Assembly: GCA_945873675.1 (NCBI GenBank)
Contig: CAMCEP010000044.1
Coordinates: 1-14,065, forward strand
Length of the DNA: 14,065 nucleotides
Reading direction: 5' to 3'
Source of the DNA: Asaia bogorensis
Lineage (GTDB): Bacteria; Pseudomonadota; Alphaproteobacteria; Acetobacterales; Acetobacteraceae
In this document: positions 1-6,114 of the stretch, piece after piece
How positions within the stretch are numbered: position 1 is the stretch's first letter
Layout: each line of letters begins with the position of its first letter
Notes under the pieces: model-generated
Seen by the model: the letters and a program-made list of their open reading frames with translations, nothing else
The model's database searches: none
Told to the model about the DNA's origin: nothing
Program-made: the position numbers and the translations under genes

Positions 1-302
1 CACGTAGCCAACGCCCGGCGGCGAGGTTTCCCGAAGCTCTCGCAGTAGTACCGTCCCGGCAGCCGGTCGGGCGCCACCTCCGCAAGTCGCTTGGCAATAT
101 AGTCATCAAAGGCCGCCAGCTTGCCTGAACGCTGCGGCCGCGGGCGATACCGCTCCGCGTTGCCATCACGCAGATAGCGCCGCACCGTGTTGCGCGGCAC
201 CCCAATTTCTCGCGCAATCGCGCGCAAACCTTTGCCTCGTTTGGCCAATAGACGGATCTTCAATGCCATTTCTCCCACAAGCATAAAGACCCCCATCCAC
301 AT
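1..302 (-). pseudogene. istA: IS21-family transposase IstA, N-terminal part, probably frameshifted
   Basis: The conceptual protein (in-frame ATGs at 302, 296 and 269) begins with the helix-turn-helix region of IstA: a MALKIRLLAKRGKG start, then GLRAIAREIGVPRNTVRRYL, the recognition segment that binds IS ends. It continues through a YIAKRLAEVAPDRLP segment. After this, near position 55, the family-like continuation TVLLREL is found one frame over, so a single-base indel seems to break the gene; the frame that stays open to the window edge (RYYCESF...) does not look like IstA. IstB and the catalytic DDE domain would lie off the left edge. The family call is firm; the frameshift is an inference from one short motif and could also be a sequencing error. 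Confidence 0.7.
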
Positions 303-371
303 GACAGGGGCACCATAAGCATGAGTCAGATTTCAAACGGCACCTGGGTCAGTTTTACTACGGCGCTAACA
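1..371 (-). mobile_element. IS21-family element, partial (one end)
   Basis: This is the terminal part of an IS21-type insertion sequence whose remainder lies beyond the left edge. Read on the minus strand, the outer end begins TGTTAGCGCCGTAG at position 371, a TG-start terminus of the sort seen in IS21 elements, followed by a short non-coding leader and then the start of istA at about 302. The leader carries a TGGGTCAGTTTTACT-like segment (plus strand, about 345-360) resembling the terminal repeat blocks that IS21 transposases bind. The exact end is inferred from the TG...CA rule; the other end and the target duplication cannot be seen. It abuts an IS5-type remnant, so one element probably landed next to or in another. 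Confidence 0.7.
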
Positions 372-405
372 AGCATCGGCCATTCAAGTGTTTGCCGGGA
401 CCTCC

Positions 406-531
406 ATGCGGCAAAAGAGCTTCTCCAACCTCGGCTTTGACCGCCACCATAAGACGACGCGGCGAGAGCGCTTCCTGGGCGAGATGGACATTGTGCTCCC
501 CTAGGCCGCGCTTTCTGCGCTGATTGAGCCT
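406..531 (+). pseudogene. IS5-family transposase, N-terminal remnant with nonsense codon
   Basis: The frame from ATG 406 encodes about 42 residues starting MRQKSFSNLGF, then TTRRERFLGEMDIVLP, a stop, and AALSALIEP. This matches the N-terminus of IS5-type transposases, where the pattern is typically MRQ...F, TRRExFLxEMDxVVPWxxLxALIEP. The codon expected to be Trp is TAG at 502-504, so the fragment is dead. Homology ends at about 531, where the next gene's promoter region starts; no catalytic DDE residues remain. It lies 35 bp inside of the IS21 end. The match is by motif memory, without a database check. Confidence 0.7.
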
Positions 532-552
532 CCAGGCTCCTGTGTGTATAAG
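524..552 (+). promoter_or_regulatory. Candidate sigma70-type promoter for the GG-leader peptide gene
   Basis: A TTGAGC hexamer at 524-529 and a TATAAG hexamer at 547-552 are separated by 17 bp, the optimal spacing. They match 4/6 and 5/6 of the TTGACA/TATAAT consensus. Transcription would start near 559, leaving a leader of about 30 nt before the peptide start at 590. The -35 box lies inside the last codons of the IS5 remnant, so the promoter may have been formed by the insertion or its decay. Confidence 0.5.
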
Positions 553-589
553 ATTTAGCTTCCCCGCCGGTAGATCCAAGGAATGCCCC

Positions 590-766
590 ATGCCTGAAAA
601 TCCTGAAAACGAAGAAAAGACTCCCGCTGGCGCAGCGCAGGGGAAAGTGGCGGAGGCCAGCGAAGCCCAGGCTGAGGACACTGATGAACTCTCCTGGGGA
701 GAGCTAGATGCCATAGCCGGAGGTGCGAACGGAACTGCGACGTTGACCGCTGATCTGAGCGATTAA
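590..766 (+). CDS. Small peptide with double-glycine leader motif (RiPP-precursor-like)
   Basis: This encodes a 58-aa peptide. The ATG at 590 is chosen over the longer upstream frame because AAGGA at 578-582 lies 7 nt upstream. Residues 1-31 are hydrophilic and rich in Glu/Ala; residues 32-45 read DELSWGELDAIAGG, which fits the double-glycine leader pattern (LSxxELxxVxGG) recognised by C39-type peptidase-transporters and some RiPP enzymes. After GG only 13 residues remain (ANGTATLTADLSD), with three Thr and one Ser and no Cys, so it is not a lanthipeptide or disulfide bacteriocin. The next gene, 72 bp on in the same direction, is a TPR/GT-B glycosyltransferase-like protein, suggesting the hydroxylated tail might be glycosylated. 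No C39 transporter is in the window. The leader motif is seen; the modification is inference. It could also be a non-RiPP secreted peptide. Confidence 0.65.
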   Translation: MPENPENEEKTPAGAAQGKVAEASEAQAEDTDELSWGELDAIAGGANGTATLTADLSD

Positions 767-780
767 AGAATTGTGCTACG

Positions 781-809
781 CGGGCGGGACGCTCTGTTTC
801 GCCCGCCCG
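781..809. terminator. GC-rich hairpin between peptide gene and glycosyltransferase gene
   Basis: CGGGCGGG (781-788) and CCCGCCCG (802-809) form a perfect 8-bp stem with a 13-nt loop, 15 bp after the peptide stop and 30 bp before the next start. No T-tract follows, so it is not a classical intrinsic terminator; it could act as an attenuator or as an mRNA-stabilising 3' structure that lets the peptide be made in excess over the downstream protein. Confidence 0.45.
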
Positions 810-838
810 TACTTCAACGGCGCGTCTGAGAAATCACC

Positions 839-1933
839 ATGGTGCAAACGCCCGATATCCTCCCGCTTTTAAGGTTACTTGAGGAGGCCCGCCATGCAGG
901 GCGCCTCATGGAAGCAGTATCAGGTGCGCGAGCTTTGTCTCAGCTGCAGCCAGAAAATCTGAAGGCAAGGCAGTTGCTGGCGCGTTCGCTTTTTGACGCC
1001 GGGCTTTGGCAAGAGGCCTGGGAAGCTTACGAAGTGCGCTTCGATTTGATGCCGGAGCATTTCGTCAAGGTCATGCGCCGCGGTCCGACTGGGCCGGAAC
1101 CTATTCGCTTCTGGCGTGATGGCGCATTGCCGGAAGCGCTTTTGGTGATGGGCGAACAAGGGCTTGGCGATACTATTCAATTCGCACGCTTCCTACCCAT
1201 GCTGCGCGCCCGCGGTGTGCGGGTGCATGCGGCGCTTGATCCGCGGGTGCACAAGCTGCTTTCCCCCGTGTTGGAAGGGATTGATCTGCACGCTGCCGGC
1301 ACGCCGGGGCGTGTGCGGGGGGTGAAATCTTGGCTGCCCTTGTTGAACCTGCCGCGCGCGCTGGCACTGCCGCCGGAGGATTATCAGGGGAAAATTCCCT
1401 ATCTGGCAGCGGATAGCGAATGTGTGGCCCGCTGGCGTGAACGTATCGGTCCGCAGGGTTTTCGCATTGGCATTGTCTGGCAAGGTAACCCTAAGGCACC
1501 GGTGGATCGCAATAGATCCGTCCCGCTTTCGGTTTTTGCGCCCATTGCGGCTTTGCCGGGCGTGCGGCTTTTTGCGTTGCAGAAAGGCCCGGGTGAGGAC
1601 GCGGAAGCCCCCTTCGCGCTGGAACGTCTGGGGCCAGAGATGGATAACGGGCCTGATTGGTTCATTGATACCGCAGCCGCGATCATGGCGCTTGACCTGG
1701 TTGTCACAGTGGATACTGGCGTGTTGCACGTGGCGGGCGCGCTGGGCCGGCCCGCGCTGATGCTGACCCATGGTCGCAACGCAGACTGGCGTTGGCAAAA
1801 GTTTAGAGAAGATACCATTTGGTACCCGTCTGTGCGGCTGGTGCGCTGCCCGGATGGCGGGGCGGATTGGTGTGCGGCGGCGGAACGCGCGGCCCTTCTG
1901 ATCCGCAGCGGCGATCTGCCGCTAGCGGCATGA
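839..1933 (+). CDS. TPR-containing GT-B glycosyltransferase-like protein
   Basis: The product is 364 aa and probably cytoplasmic (no signal or membrane segment). Residues 5-75 form about two tetratricopeptide-like helical pairs (AxxLLARSLFDAGLWQEAWEAY). Residues 103-120 (MGEQGLGDTIQFARFLP) and the C-terminal half (GIVWQGNPKAPVDRNRSVPL at 211-230; DTAAAIMALDLVVTVDTGV at 277-295, then HVAGALGRPALML) are signatures of the GT-B family shared by heptosyltransferase-like (GT9) and TPR-linked transferases. The DTGVLHVAGALG stretch is the usual nucleotide-sugar-site region. The start is ATG 839; no strong ribosome site is visible. Its partner is probably the GG-leader peptide just upstream, as TPR repeats commonly bind protein substrates. 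The family is recognised with good confidence; sugar, acceptor and activity are unknown. It could instead act on surface polysaccharide. Confidence 0.8.
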   Translation: MVQTPDILPLLRLLEEARHAGRLMEAVSGARALSQLQPENLKARQLLARSLFDAGLWQEAWEAYEVRFDLMPEHFVKVMRRGPTGPEPIRFWRDGALPEALLVMGEQGLGDTIQFARFLPMLRARGVRVHAALDPRVHKLLSPVLEGIDLHAAGTPGRVRGVKSWLPLLNLPRALALPPEDYQGKIPYLAADSECVARWRERIGPQGFRIGIVWQGNPKAPVDRNRSVPLSVFAPIAALPGVRLFALQKGPGEDAEAPFALERLGPEMDNGPDWFIDTAAAIMALDLVVTVDTGVLHVAGALGRPALMLTHGRNADWRWQKFREDTIWYPSVRLVRCPDGGADWCAAAERAALLIRSGDLPLAA

Positions 1934-2253
1934 GACGTCGTCGGCAACCGCAGCCGCGGCGAGGTCAATACGGCCGCGAGGCGCGCAGGCGAACATTGTT
2001 GATAGTGTCGTACGCCTGTCTACTGGAACATCAGTCCCACAGGGTCGCCGGGCAGCAAGGCCATTTTGGAGTAAGCCGCCAACGCCAACGGTTTCCACCG
2101 TGGCGGCGAGTGACCAGACTGACGGTAGCGCCCGGCTTCAATTTCCACGCTGAGGGCGCACCTGCACGAATGGTCTCCGTCGTCAAATGATGTGAGACTG
2201 AATGGCGCGCTGATTAACGGAGTATCTGGCCCCATCTGCGGTTAAGGTTAAGT
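1934..2253. other. Gene-free stretch, nothing recognised
   Basis: There are only short unrelated frames on both strands here; none shows a family motif, a convincing start site or a clear terminator. It lies between the glycosyltransferase gene and a transposase-like remnant, and is probably decayed sequence. Confidence 0.5.
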
Positions 2254-2373
2254 TGCGTTTTGGTGATGCATCAAGCGGCAGAGCATGATGGTCTGACACA
2301 TCCGGGAATAGACATCTCCCAGGGACAGATTGCGCGGGCGTTGAATTACGAAGAGCCAGAAATCCTTTGTGAC
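2254..2373 (+). pseudogene. Possible transposase remnant (IS66-like segment)
   Basis: A short plus-strand frame reads ...MHQAAEHDGL, then GIDISQGQIARALNYEEPEI, and stops at 2374. The GIDISQGQI segment resembles the GVDISAGQI-type motif found before the catalytic region in IS66-like transposases, and the preceding residues have a similar tone. No DDE residues are present. The resemblance is short and from memory, so this is a weak call; the neighbouring IS3 element sits 27 bp further on. Confidence 0.3.
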
Positions 2374-2462
2374 TGAAATCACCAGTGTGGTCACATAGGC
2401 TCTGACGTGCCCCCTTGAATGTATCCATTCATACGGAGAGTCCCCTGCTTTGATGGTTGAGG

Positions 2463-2758
2463 TTATGGCAACGGGGATGGGGCATGCCCCCATCCCCGTT
2501 GACCAGCGATCTCGGCCGGGGTGAGCCCGCCCAGTTTCGAGTGTGGCCTGATGGTATTGTAGTCCTGCCGCCAGGTGGTCAGCACGGCCCGTGGCTGCGC
2601 CATGGAGATGAATAGCGTCTCATTCAGGCAATCGTCGCGCAGCCTTCCGTTGAAGCTTTCGACGAAGGCATTCTGGGTGGGTTTGCCCGGCGCGATGTAA
2701 TGCCATAGCACTTCCGGGCATGGGCGACCGCATCACGCTTCCCGCCGGGCGTCACCAT
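2463..2758 (-). pseudogene. IS3-family OrfB, internally deleted
   Basis: The start (ATG 2758, overlapping the end of orfA) gives MVTPGGKRDAVAHAR, the usual OrfB N-terminus. At about 2711-2715 this jumps out of frame directly to the C-terminal integrase part: WHYIAPGKPTQNAFVESFNG, then RLRDDCLNETLF and RPHSKLGGLTPAE. The second-last acidic region and the first Asp of the DDE triad are lost; only the last catalytic Glu (in FVESFNG) remains. About 200 residues are missing relative to normal OrfB. The 3' end contains a long palindrome (2469-2501). Confidence 0.85.
2469..2501. repeat. Perfect 14-bp inverted repeat at the end of IS3 orfB
   Basis: The left arm CAACGGGGATGGGG and right arm CCCCATCCCCGTTG pair perfectly around a CATGC loop. 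It overlaps the last codons of the orfB remnant. No T-run follows on either strand, so if it works as a terminator or translation barrier it is not of the classical type; such structures near IS ends can block read-through transcription. Confidence 0.7.
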
Positions 2759-3018
2759 TTTTTTGAGGAGATGTCATTCAAGACCGCAATGTCCAGCATC
2801 GCCTCGGCCAAAAGCTTCTTCAGCTTGGCGTTCTCCTCATCCAGTGTGCGAAGCCGCTTGGCCTCCGTCACTTCCAGGCCGCCAAACTTGGCCTTCCACT
2901 TGTAGAATGTCGCCTCGCTGATCCCGTGACGGCGGCAAACATCCGCCGTCACCGCACCCTCTACCTGTTCCTTCAAAATCCCGATGATCTGCTCATCGCT
3001 GAACCTGCTGCGCTTCAT
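2752..3018 (-). CDS. IS3-family OrfA (transposase helix-turn-helix subunit)
   Basis: This 88-aa protein matches OrfA of IS3 elements, which carries the DNA-binding helix-turn-helix and a leucine zipper. Visible are MKRSRFSDEQIIGILKEQ (residues 1-18), CRRHGISEATFYKWKAKFGG (about 28-47, the HTH) and a heptad-type segment RTLDEENAKLKKLLAEAMLD. The 3' end carries a run of seven A just before ATGGTGA, the site where IS3 elements usually shift frame into orfB. OrfA itself is intact, but orfB is deleted, so no active OrfAB transposase can be made from this copy. Confidence 0.85.
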   Translation of the reverse strand: MKRSRFSDEQIIGILKEQVEGAVTADVCRRHGISEATFYKWKAKFGGLEVTEAKRLRTLDEENAKLKKLLAEAMLDIAVLNDISSKKW

Positions 3019-3090
3019 TCGTCCGTCCGCTTGAGAAACAGACTCTACTGAAAATTGGCAACAATTCAGGGGAGAACGTCACTCTTTTGA

Positions 3091-3441
3091 TCAGTCAGCT
3101 TGGCGCCACCCGTCCTCGAGAAGACACGCCTCGACTAGCCGATCACGCGCGCGCTCATTTTGATCAACGTTGCCATAGCTTGGCGGCTGATAGGACCCAG
3201 GGACATATGTACAGCGCCGATTAGCTCCTGAGCCACTGCAACGATTGTATCCCTGTGTGCTGTAGCCAGACGAAGTCTGCATCCACTGCACACGCGCTGG
3301 AAGCTTTTGGTAGCCGATGGTTTCGCATCGAGCTTGAGCAACCTTGAAGTCACCCTCGGTGGCACCGGGTTTCACCCACCGCTGTGCACATCCACTCAGA
3401 GACAATAAAGCCACCGTCGTGACTATCAACATTTGTCGCAT
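3091..3441 (-). CDS. Small putative outer-membrane or periplasmic lipoprotein
   Basis: The product is 116 aa if started at ATG 3441 (MRQMLIVTT...), preferred over a 23-residue longer frame because it places a typical lipoprotein signal at the very N-terminus: charged start, hydrophobic segment LIVTTVALLSL, then the lipobox LSGC with the lipidated Cys at residue 18. An AGGTG lies about 8 nt upstream. The mature part is polar, with a YNRCSGSGANRRCTY segment holding two close cysteines, a proline/tyrosine-rich patch, and a C-terminal ERARDRLVEACLLEDGW helix. This layout is common among short lipoproteins of unknown function in Proteobacteria. It stands alone; the IS3 element starts 9 bp past its stop. 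The function is unknown. Confidence 0.75.
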   Translation of the reverse strand: MRQMLIVTTVALLSLSGCAQRWVKPGATEGDFKVAQARCETIGYQKLPARVQWMQTSSGYSTQGYNRCSGSGANRRCTYVPGSYQPPSYGNVDQNERARDRLVEACLLEDGWRQAD

Positions 3442-3530
3442 GGTTAAGACACCTGAGCTTACTAGCGTTTCGACCTTACTTTTACTTGGGATTACCAAAA
3501 TGAAATGCAAGAAGGCTGAGGCGCTAGCGG

Positions 3531-3650
3531 GCTGCGGATCACATCCATGGGCACGTAGTAGCGATACAGCCGAGTGCCCTTCGTGGTGACCGCCGACGTC
3601 ATGGGCAAGCAGCCGTCAGAACCGTTGAGGAGTTCAGCGGTTCGACCGCG
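3531..3650 (-). pseudogene. Serine recombinase remnant (C-terminal region)
   Basis: A minus-strand frame contains RTAELLNGSDGCLPMTSAVTTK followed by GTRLYRYYVPMDVIRS. This matches the part of large serine recombinases after the catalytic and recombinase domains (typical pattern ALLKGLIF..G..MTPxxTxKxGRLYRYYVSxDVI). There is no catalytic resolvase domain and no adjoining frame with further homology, so only about 40 codons survive. It marks a lost mobile element or resolvase between the lipoprotein gene and the DUF4239 gene. The rest of 3442-3813 shows nothing else recognisable. Confidence 0.55.
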
Positions 3651-3813
3651 CTCTGCTCCGCCATCGCCTTTCATTCATTCACGATTTCATGCCCCGGGCA
3701 CGATTGGCGGAGGTTTGCCGAGCAAGCCGTCGCCAAGTAGTTGGGAACGAAGTTAATCCTATATACTTTCTGTTCCAAATACTGTTTATTAAAACGCCAG
3801 GGGGAAGAGGTTT

Positions 3814-4728
3814 GTGGCTGCGTATTCAATGTTGTACCTTTTAATTTTTATCTCAAGCGGCGTTTTTGCTGGCCTTGTTTATGTGCTTTCGACCAGGGGA
3901 CCCACCTGTTCGTGGATCAAACGATTTTCTGGCATGCAGGCAAGCGGCGTCAATCAGGCCAGTTCTGCCTTGCTGGTGCTGTGCATTGCATTTCTTTTGA
4001 ATGATGTCAGCCAGATCAGGCAAAAGGCTTCCGACACGCTGCTGCTAGAAGCAGATATCTTGCGCACCATGGGGCGGGTCTCGGTCAATCTTTCGCGCGA
4101 TGTGGGGGAACCGCTGCAACATCTTTTGGTGGCCTATTCGGATTCAGTTCTACACGACGACTGGCCGAGGATGCAGCGTGGCTTTAGCGGATCGATCATT
4201 ATCAATTACTTCCGGGATGGGTATGGCGGAGGGGATGGGCTGCGAACCCACGATTCGAATAACGCGACGCCCGCGTCACTCACCAAAATCATTGCCATCA
4301 GCGATTTCGTCTATTCCAATTTGGATCGCTTGGGGCACCCGCTGATCAACCAACAAATGGTCGCGTCTGTGCAGAAACTACGTGAACTACGACTGCAGCG
4401 TCTGGAACTTTCCATGAAGCATCCAACCTTCGAAAAAGTGCTTCTCGGCTTGTTTTTCTCCCTTAACGCTGTTCTGGTGCTGCTGCTGACCCATGCGGAT
4501 CGCCCCAGGGCGCTTTTTGCAGCAGTTTTCCTGTTTTCCTGGCTTTCTTTGACGTCGCTTTTCACCGTTACGATCATGCATAACCCTTACAGTGGCACGG
4601 ATCCATTAACACCTTCACCAATTGCCGCAGCCGCGGAACGATTGCGCGTCATGGCGCGTAGTTCTGAGACTGTTTTTACCAGTGACCCAGGGCAAAACGC
4701 GCCAGGCAGAAATCGTGAAGACTTTTGA
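3814..4728 (+). CDS. Bestrophin-like (DUF4239) four-TM membrane protein
   Basis: The product is 304 aa. GTG 3814 is chosen because a GGGGGAAGAGG purine tract ends a few bases upstream; ATG 3829 has no such site. Predicted membrane segments lie at residues 6-26, 48-63, 206-226 and 231-254, with a long soluble helical middle and the motif HNPYSG at 256-261, matching the C-terminal [DHF]xPxSG signature of the DUF4239 (bestrophin-like) family. The middle segment after TM2 (NDVSQIRQKASDTLLLEADILRTMGR) fits the family's conserved amphipathic stretch. Members are proposed anion-channel-like proteins, but function is not established. It is convergent to the large minus-strand operon, which encodes a second DUF4239 protein, and is followed at once by a decayed IS3. 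The tail after residue 270 is low-complexity and may be altered by the IS. Confidence 0.75.
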   Translation: MAAYSMLYLLIFISSGVFAGLVYVLSTRGPTCSWIKRFSGMQASGVNQASSALLVLCIAFLLNDVSQIRQKASDTLLLEADILRTMGRVSVNLSRDVGEPLQHLLVAYSDSVLHDDWPRMQRGFSGSIIINYFRDGYGGGDGLRTHDSNNATPASLTKIIAISDFVYSNLDRLGHPLINQQMVASVQKLRELRLQRLELSMKHPTFEKVLLGLFFSLNAVLVLLLTHADRPRALFAAVFLFSWLSLTSLFTVTIMHNPYSGTDPLTPSPIAAAAERLRVMARSSETVFTSDPGQNAPGRNREDF

Positions 4729-4744
4729 ATTCAACTTCAGAAAT

Positions 4745-4845
4745 TACTCGCCCAGAAACAGCCCCCAGGCAACATTCACCAGCACTCTTTCCGTAACAGT
4801 CCGGGCATGGACGACTGCATCACACGTCGCACCAGCAGTCTCTAT
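4745..4845 (-). pseudogene. IS3-family OrfB, N-terminal trace
   Basis: In the frame from 4845 the DNA reads IETAGATCDAVVHARTV, aligned with MVTPGGKRDAVAHAR of the better-preserved copy; the ATG start has become ATA. Beyond that only patches such as YGKSAGECCLGAV, in a shifted frame, recall the usual YGVSERRACRVLGA. Everything after about residue 30 is missing. The left edge is uncertain. Confidence 0.5.
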
Positions 4846-5104
4846 TTTTTGACAAGATGTCTTTCAAGACCACCATGTCAGGCATCGCCTGAGCCACCAG
4901 CTTGTTCAGCTTGGCGTTCCCCTCCTCCAGCGTGCGATGCCGCTTGGCCTCAGGCACTTCAAGGCCGCCAAACCTGGCCTTCCACTTGTAGAATGCTGCC
5001 TCGCTGATCCCGTGACGGCGACAAACATCCGCCGTCACCGCGCCCGATTTCTGTTTGCTCAAATTCCCGATGATCTGCTCATCGCTGAACCTGCTGCATT
5101 TCAC
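4820..5104 (-). pseudogene. IS3-family OrfA, degenerate copy
   Basis: The frame (MKCSRFSDEQIIGNLSKQ, CRRHGISEAAFYKWKARFGG, RTLEEGNAKLNKLVAQAM) is clearly OrfA, with the helix-turn-helix preserved but several substitutions in the zipper part compared with the copy at 2752-3018. The A-run at the orfA/orfB junction has lost one base, so the normal stop is skipped and the frame runs into orfB sequence before stopping at 4820. It is unlikely to be functional, as no orfB is present. Confidence 0.75.
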
Positions 5105-5205
5105 TCGTCCGTCCCCTTGAGAAAGAGACTCTCCCGAAAATTGGCAATAATTCAGCGGGGCACGTCAGCAGAGAAATTTTGTTTCCCTCCGTTTGCGTGC
5201 ACCAT

Positions 5206-6114
5206 TCAACGGAAGATATTCAAAAGGCGACGTTGCCTAAGGTTCTCCTTAAGCATCATTGCTCGCACCAGCCGTTCGGCCTCAGCTCTACTTTGCCGAT
5301 TATCGGAACGGCGCTGGATGAAAGCAATAGCAAGTTCGACATCTGTCTTGCGAAGAAAGCCACGTGCATCTGCCCGAACACGAAGTAAAGCGAGCAATTC
5401 TTCGTCCACTTCACTCTGGCGGACGCGCATATTGGCGTTGCCCTGCGCCAAATAGATTTCGCGTGCCTGATCTGCAGTCAGCCCATATTCAGTGACACCG
5501 ACCGCAAGCGTCTGCGTTTCATCTGCCGATGAAAAATTATGCTTTCGAGTGGCAGTTTTTACGAATTCTAAAAAACCCTCTTGAGCTTGTGAGGCTGCAC
5601 CGGGTATCTCACGTCGCGCATCTTTTGGCATGCCCGTGCGCGCAAGGCTCGCAGCTTGGCAATCGCAGCGGACTATATCGCCAGACAATGAGATAATGCG
5701 GCACTCAATGACAAGCTTTGGGAAGCGGCGCATCGCTTCAGTGCTGGCACCAGCAAAAACCGCCTGGTGCCATTGATGCTCAGTCAAGCCACGCAAGTTC
5801 GGCTGAGTTTCTGCCCATTGCTTGATGGCAGCACAATCCTGATGCCCAAGCAGCACAAGACGATTGACGCCGTGGATCTTCATTGAAAGAGCGAGGTTCT
5901 CCCAAAGCGTGGTCGCCCAGGATGGATTTTGCGGCAAGATCGCTGCAAGCGCACCCCCCGCGATACTGAAATCGCTATACTTCCCCTCTCTCCCAAGGGA
6001 GAGCATGTGGCGCGTATGCAAAGCCGTAAAGCGGGGGTCTAAGCAGCTGACCAGGAAATCGAAAAATTCGTTGTGCGTATGGCTGGGAGGTTGATCAAAA
6101 GGCATCACATTCAT
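5206..6114 (-). CDS. Beta-carbonic-anhydrase-like domain fused to a helical domain
   Basis: The product is 302 aa and is the last gene of the operon; its ATG overlaps the stop of the DUF6524 gene (ATGA). Residues 16-150 resemble beta-carbonic anhydrases: C24-x-D26-x-R28 (zinc Cys with the Asp-Arg dyad), the YSDFSIAGGALAAI segment, and H91-x-x-C94 in LLGHQDCAA. All three zinc ligands and the dyad are kept, so CO2 hydration is possible, although the family also includes non-CA members. Residues 181-298 form a helical domain (FLEFVKTATR, then EYGLTADQARE, RGFLRKTDVE) that aligns over its full length, with a single gap in its first part, to the small protein at 8484-8936. No signal or TM is seen, so it is probably cytoplasmic. 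Fold call good; role inferred. Confidence 0.8.
   Translation of the reverse strand: MNVMPFDQPPSHTHNEFFDFLVSCLDPRFTALHTRHMLSLGREGKYSDFSIAGGALAAILPQNPSWATTLWENLALSMKIHGVNRLVLLGHQDCAAIKQWAETQPNLRGLTEHQWHQAVFAGASTEAMRRFPKLVIECRIISLSGDIVRCDCQAASLARTGMPKDARREIPGAASQAQEGFLEFVKTATRKHNFSSADETQTLAVGVTEYGLTADQAREIYLAQGNANMRVRQSEVDEELLALLRVRADARGFLRKTDVELAIAFIQRRSDNRQSRAEAERLVRAMMLKENLRQRRLLNIFR

Larger units (their letters stand above)
2403..3081 (-). mobile_element. Internally deleted IS3-family element with both ends and target duplication
   Basis: The 679-bp element has imperfect terminal inverted repeats: TGACGTGCCCCCTTGAAT at the left end (from 2403) and TGACGTTCTCCCCTGAAT at the right end (read inward from 3081), matching at 15 of 18 positions. 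It is flanked by a 3-bp direct repeat CTC (2400-2402 and 3082-3084), as expected for IS3-family insertion. It holds a complete orfA, but orfB lacks its middle, including most of the catalytic core; a full element would be roughly 1.2 kb. It is therefore non-autonomous. The right end lies 9 bp beyond the stop codon of the lipoprotein gene, which stays intact. The orfA half is closely related to the decayed copy at about 4745-5167. Confidence 0.85.
4745..5167 (-). mobile_element. Decayed IS3-family remnant (one end only)
   Basis: The right end, read inward from 5167, begins TGACGTGCCCCGCTGAATT, matching the ends of the element at 2403-3081, and the DNA remains similar through orfA. The left side fades out about 20 bp after the DUF4239 stop codon with no inverted repeat, so the element is truncated. 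The left limit is approximate. It lies 38 bp beyond the last gene of the minus-strand operon, so it may have removed former downstream sequence. Confidence 0.75.

Noticed and set aside
358..714. Minus-strand open frame of 118 codons
   Set aside because: It lies opposite the IS5 remnant and the GG-leader peptide gene, both with recognisable content; its composition is that of a shadow frame.
1193..1968. Long minus-strand frames opposite the TPR glycosyltransferase gene
   Set aside because: They carry no family motif and are explained as antisense frames of a GC-rich coding gene.
3740..3780. Promoter for the plus-strand DUF4239 gene (TATATA near 3769)
   Set aside because: The -10-like TATATA is present, but the only TTG-type hexamer upstream (TTGGGA) is 13 bp away, too close; not strong enough to annotate.
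2403..5167. Composite transposon made of the two IS3 copies
   Set aside because: The element at 2403-3081 has its own 3-bp target duplication and the other copy is truncated at one end and decayed, so they do not act as a pair.
4937..5455. Plus-strand frame of 172 codons
   Set aside because: It runs across the IS3 remnant end and the 3' part of the carbonic-anhydrase-like gene, so it cannot be a single real gene.
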